A stretch of DNA of 64,000 bases, taken from Bilabrum cf. latius. Its lineage: Eukaryota; Bigyra: Bicosoecida; Bigyra; Bicosoecida. The notes below the pieces were generated by a model. That model had not been told where the DNA came from and did not search any database. It saw only the letters and a list, made by a program, of their open reading frames with translations. Shown piece after piece: positions 59,801 to 64,000 of this stretch. How positions within the stretch are numbered: the stretch's first letter is position 1; each line of letters begins with the position of its first letter. Made by a program: the position numbers and the translations under genes. The DNA is taken from assembly GCA_965178125.1 (NCBI GenBank), contig OZ237749.1, positions 682,001 to 746,000 of the forward strand, read 5' to 3'.

Positions 59801-62800
59801 CTCCATCCTGACCTCTAGCTTGATACTGTGCAATTGGAAACGCTTCAATTGCTTGTCCTGCTTGTCCAGCGCCCGACATACTTACTTGCTGAGACCTTGG
59901 GGCTCTTGCAAGCCTTGTCAAACGCAACAACTTCTCAAAACTCGCTGGCTCAGCCGCCCCAAACATGCCCAGCATTGCGATGTCCTGCGGCTAGCAAAGG
60001 GTAGTCGCGGCAGACGCTGCAACAAAGTCGAGTCCGGCCGTGCCCTCAGCAAACCTCGCGGCTAGCAGCGAGCCCTCATGGTACGGTGCCCTAGAGTGCC
60101 CGAGGAAATCAACGTAAGCATTAAAATTGCGGCTGTATTGTGCCTCCTTGGCCCCTGTATCCACTTCAAGCCAGTGCTGAAGCGACCGCTGACTGGCGGA
60201 CACCGGTGCATGCACCAGACAAGGGCATGCGCATAGTTCTGACACATAGCTGGCCACACCATGCAGGGCACGCAGATCGGGATCCTGAGCATGCAGTTCG
60301 CGCAAATTATTGCCACTACTCGAGTCGCCGTCCTCGTCTGGCGGTATGGCAGCAAGCTTAATGCGCTCGATGGCCGGGCCTTGCTGACGCTGAGGTGTTG
60401 CTCCATGCATCGAAGAATGGCTACTATGCCCCCCTGTCGACGACCCAACTACCACCTGTTGCGAGACCACGGTAGTACACAGACGCTCCACCATTCGAAG
60501 AATCCTGACAAAGGCTCGTGAGTTTCGCGCCGCTTGCAGATGGGCTGCTCGCAGTCGGGCCACAGTCTTGCCAACTCGCATACCATCTGCTTTGGATCGA
60601 CTCGACTCAATTGCGCCCTTTGGTTCGCCCGAGGACTTCCCTGCAATATCCAAATTTTCTTCGGCGTTCCTGGTATCTAAATCCACGACTGCGTCCCTGC
60701 CCAGCTCCGCAGCAGTACTCGTCCCCGCCCTGCACATCTTCAGGTGTCTCTCCGCCATCTTGACCGACTCGATTAAGAAGCTCTCTGACGGTGATGTGTC
60801 CCGTACAAGTGCCTCTAGGCGGCCTGCCGGCGCCGTGGCCAGCAGCGGGAGCTTTACATGCAGGTCGTCGGTCCAACGGGGGATTGAGTGGAGCGCGCGT
60901 TCAGCAGCGGACTGAATGTTGGATTCGATACACCCGTCGCTACCACCGCTGAGCTGCAGTTGATTACGCCTCGCTAAAAACGCTGACAGCGGTAACGCGG
61001 AGGCACAGAACATCCGCACGCGAACAGGGGATTGCCAAGTTGATACCTCGGGGCGCGGCCGCTGCGGAGGCAGCTGACCAGCACCAGATGGCGCTAGCAG
61101 AGTTCTTGGCGGCATCATCTCGCGTTGGATTGGCCTAGTGCCTCCCGCTCTCATCGATTTCCTTGGAGACACTCGGTGTGCGGCACTATGAACGATACCC
61201 CTATGTCTCTACTGAGGAGAGGAGGGGTGTCTCTCCGCAATACCATGCTAAACATCGTCATCTTCTTCGTCCAGCTCTGGAACCCCCAGCTGAGCTAAGT
61301 GGTCACCAAATGAAGAAGTGCGACTGCCTGCCGATACCATGCGCCCGTTTCGAAGTCCAGAAATGTCCATGTTGCTAGCGCCGCTGCTTGCCCTTGATCT
61401 GGACCGCGGCCGCCGCAAGAACGACCGGCCCCGAATGGGATCTAGTGCTTCCACCAGGGGCATCCGCACAGGTTTGCACTACGATGGCCCCTGAAACGAA
61501 AATGATCCCTTGCCTGTATACCTACTCACTCTAATGGCTGTCGCTTGCAGTTTATGTAGCAGACACAAGGAAGCGTCCCCGAACTCATCGTGAGTGGCGA
61601 GTTCGACAAGCATTCGAGACAGGCGCGAATCGCGCACCGGAAAGAACCCAATGATGCCAGTCCTCGCCAGACCAGCAGGCGTTGGCAGAGCCTTTTGCTC
61701 TAGATACCACATCACTTTGCGTGCTACGTCCTGCAGCACGGCTCTCAGGCCTGCAGGCATCTCAGGGTCGCCACGAGAGCCCTGTTGCTCGGCACTGTCA
61801 AGACGTTGCGCCTGTATTCGGTAGTGTTGCTACTATAGCACAATGGTACGGTCAAGGTCACCACCTGACCCAGGTCGACCAAGCCACCTGGAAAGCAGCA
61901 GCAAGCATCCACCAAGTGCAGGCCACAGCAAATCTCGCCTCACGATAGCAAGCGACCCGTCGATAAACACGGAGCGAGCGCTTCCAGACGTGTTGATTGA
62001 GTCGGCGTATGGACTGCCTGTGGAGGCATGGGAGGCCAAGGAGCCACTCGAATCGCCTCGATTCGGGAAAGTTGCTGCCAGTGGTGAAGAAACCAAGTCA
62101 CCAGAGCCCGAGCTTGACGTGGTGGGGGCAGGCGAACGGATATAAAACGGTACAGCGCTGGCAGCCGGCGGTTCAGAAGAACCAGCAAGGCTTCCGCTGT
62201 CCTGCATTGGCCTCTATGCTATCAACTCATCGATACCAGTGCACGTTCCCAGCTCTCGCAGCACTGGCCAGGCATGCTAGTACGCTGAATACACGGGCAG
62301 CGCATTCCAGTCATCCATGGATGCATGTTCCACGCCAGAACCAGTTGAAGCAAGGGATGATTCGCCGCATGCAAAGCGCGTCGAGCCACTGTGCACAATA
62401 CCTGCGAACTCAGATGGGCCTATTCGATCGGCAAACGACATGTCTAGGAACGGGAACTCAAGCAATGAATGCAATCTGCCCAGCTAGCTGTCGCTTGGAC
62501 GCGCCGGGCAGAGCGCCAATTGTCTCAAATTCGTTCGCAGGCATCCGATGTCTCGCATGCTCTCGCGAGACCTTCCCTTCATGAGCGAATCTTCGTGGTA
62601 ACTGTTGATTTGGAAAGCAAACTCGCGCTGTCTGCCTACTAGCGTTGTGAGGATCTGGACGGCGTCGCAGTCGCGCAGGCCAGCGGAGGCTAGTTCAGGC
62701 TCTAGTAGCAGCTACCGATGCAGACTATTGGAGGTGGCACACAGAGACAAGTCGTCATCGAGGCTCAGAAACATCGAGTCCAGAAGAGTTCTAGTCAGGA

Positions 62801-64000
62801 CTACTAGAGCGCGCCGGACAGCTGCTTCTGCCTAAACCTGTCTATGACGATCTCCCACGTCAGCGCCCGCGCTCTCATGCCGCGCGCCCTGTATTTCGGC
62901 TCGTAAATTTGACCTGCAGGCAAGCAAGCTCACAAAGTGCTCGTCGTGGACGCGGCTAATTGCCTCTGGTGCCAAGCAAACACATGTTGCCAGAGCCCGT
63001 ACCGCGTACTACTAGGCTGGTTCGCCAACACTGGAAGCGTCAATGTTCGCGACGTACTTACTCCAATCCGCTTGACATGGAATCACCGCAGGTAGTTGTT
63101 GACGGATGTTCTCAGGCGACTGCCGCACGGCGTGACCAGCCTCTACCAAACTGAGCAAACGTCCAGTAGCAAACTGCTGGGGGCCATCTAGCTGCTATGA
63201 TGCACCTTGCATGCTCTTGGCCTCGACAATAGATACTATTCTGTGCCTCCACACCATGTTGGGTCGATCGGCAGTATCAACTGCGGCGCTTTCGGTCGGA
63301 TCCAACGGAGGCTGCCTGGCGGCTGGACGCAGCGGGCTCGCCGAACCGGAAAGGGACGAAGCAGCGCCCGGTCCGAAGCTGCTTGCCGGTGGCACAGCCA
63401 TTCCCTCTAGGAAAGACGCCGGGATGGACGACGGTCCAGGCGCTTGCGAAGACAACGGCCTTGCTGATGATGAGGATTGCCTGTAGAACTAGGCAGTCCC
63501 TCCCTGCAGCAATGACATGGCCAGCGCTGCACGAATCTAGGCTATAGCGAGCATGCCTGGCACCAAGCAATCGTTTGCAACGAGCTGCATCTGCCAAGCG
63601 GGTACTTCACAAACGCGTCGCAGTGCAGTGATTGACAACCGAACAGCTGCTATGTCTGCCAGGCATGTCACAGGATTGACGGCAGGCCCATCGTTCGGGT
63701 TGAGCTGCGCACTTGCCAGGTTGGCCTATCGCACGAGCTGCAAGGAGCCTTGATCGAGAAGAGACGCCACTCCGAGCACCACTGCAGAAGTGACCACTAG
63801 GTCCCGTCGCTTTGAATCGATGCGCTCATCTAGCTGCATGCCTGCTTGGATCATGCCGACGCATGCTGCAAGCCAAGCATCAGGGCCTGGTAAAAACCAC
63901 ATTGCTCGATGCAGTTCGTGTTCACAAGCATCCAATAGACCGGGAGGCTCGCCTATTTCATGCGATATAACGCCAAGCTCCGCATGCCAGTGGCGGTCGA
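44865..64000 (-). CDS. Giant BEACH-WD40 protein (neurobeachin/LRBA class), 5' partial
   Basis: One frame is open from the right edge (first full codon 63996-63998) to TGA at 44865: 6,377 visible residues, no TGA or TAA, and about 70 TAGs read as Gln, with no intron needed. Order of domains: a long helical N-terminal region; a concanavalin-like lectin region (about residues 1915-2340, with PGRWHHVTIVQG and IYVDGSP); more ARM-like helices; a segment typical of the family before the PH domain (WQIDARLDPTMRRWR, ~4480); PH (~4690-4940); BEACH (~4950-5270: ITNFDYLMWLNRIAGRSLQD, YPVMPWVLSNFTSEELDL, LPIGAI, HDGKFDKPDRMFNSVAHSW, PEFYYD, DLVFG); WD40 repeats (~5790-6377, e.g. SGHEDTITCVHACAHFDVVA). Known family role: scaffolds for vesicle trafficking, lysosome biology and receptor targeting. 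Human LYST and NBEA have about 3,800 and 2,900 residues, so this is unusually large and still incomplete here. Confidence 0.92.

Noticed and set aside
1-64000. Reading TAG as a normal stop, giving dozens of short genes or pseudogenes
   Set aside because: The fragments on either side of each TAG are in the same frame and form single domains (CNBD, C2H2 protein, BEACH, LTA4H). TGA and TAA are absent where TAG is frequent. Random decay would produce all three stops and frameshifts.
1-64000. UAG as leucine, or as pyrrolysine/readthrough
   Set aside because: TAG alternates with CAG in polyQ and replaces Gln in GH59 and in the lectin repeat. About 150 occurrences in ordinary genes exclude rare recoding. 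Leu fits poorly in the charged coiled-coil and Gln-rich contexts.
1-64000. Bacterial or organellar origin because of long intronless frames
   Set aside because: Spliceosomal introns, signal peptides on separate exons, SmD3, V-ATPase H, a BEACH protein and a mitochondrial presequence show a eukaryotic nuclear genome.
1-64000. tRNA genes (especially a CUA-anticodon tRNA-Gln), CRISPR, transposons or viral insertions
   Set aside because: I looked for cloverleaf motifs, arrays, terminal repeats and transposase or capsid domains and recognised none. A tRNA could be missed by eye; tRNAscan-SE would decide.

Overview
This window looks like nuclear DNA of a GC-rich protist with compact, densely packed genes. 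The evidence is short spliceosomal introns (GTGAG or GTAAG at the 5' end, mostly CGCAG or TGCAG at the 3' end) and eukaryote-only genes: SmD3, RPS13/uS15, TRM6, V-ATPase subunit H, a BEACH protein, a CDPK-like kinase and a mitochondrial ferredoxin with a presequence. The central feature is the genetic code. Genes appear broken by many in-frame TAG codons, but the frame, domains and composition continue straight through each of them. TAG sits at positions that are Gln in relatives (for example GH59 at 18689), inside a CAG polyglutamine tract (23141-23211), and before the kinase VAVK motif. I therefore read UAG as glutamine. All 17 gene models end in TGA. TAA is neither an in-frame codon nor the stop of any annotated gene. 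The lineage is unresolved.

Layout with UAG read as Gln: 1-9502 (+), tandem cyclic-nucleotide-gated-type channel, 5' end outside the window. 9769-12938 and 13371-16540 (-), two near-identical secreted/membrane paralogs with different signal peptides and tails. 16747-17098 (+), small BRK1-like protein. 17407-18128 (-), mitochondrial ferredoxin. 18358-21723 (+), GH59 galactocerebrosidase with a ricin-type lectin domain. 22441-24852 (-), C2H2 zinc-finger protein. 25339-25572 (+), zinc-ribbon protein. 25991-28066 (-), TRM6. 28388-29035 (+), RPS13. 29373-30410 (-), SmD3. 30534-33149 (+), V-ATPase subunit H. 33347-35389 (+), EF-hand kinase. 35625-39961 (-), leukotriene-A4-hydrolase-type aminopeptidase with a long acidic tail. 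40185-43379 and 43461-44705 (+), two intronless coiled-coil/disordered proteins. 44865-64000 (-), one uninterrupted frame of more than 6,300 codons encoding a giant BEACH-WD40 protein, 5' end outside the window.

Roughly 88% of the window is coding. The genes are mostly unrelated housekeeping, signalling, membrane and trafficking functions; no operon-like logic is seen. Neighbours are often divergent over 120-320 bp or convergent over 160-340 bp. I recognised no rRNA, tRNA, CRISPR array or transposon. Exon limits were derived by eye from frame, homology and splice consensus.
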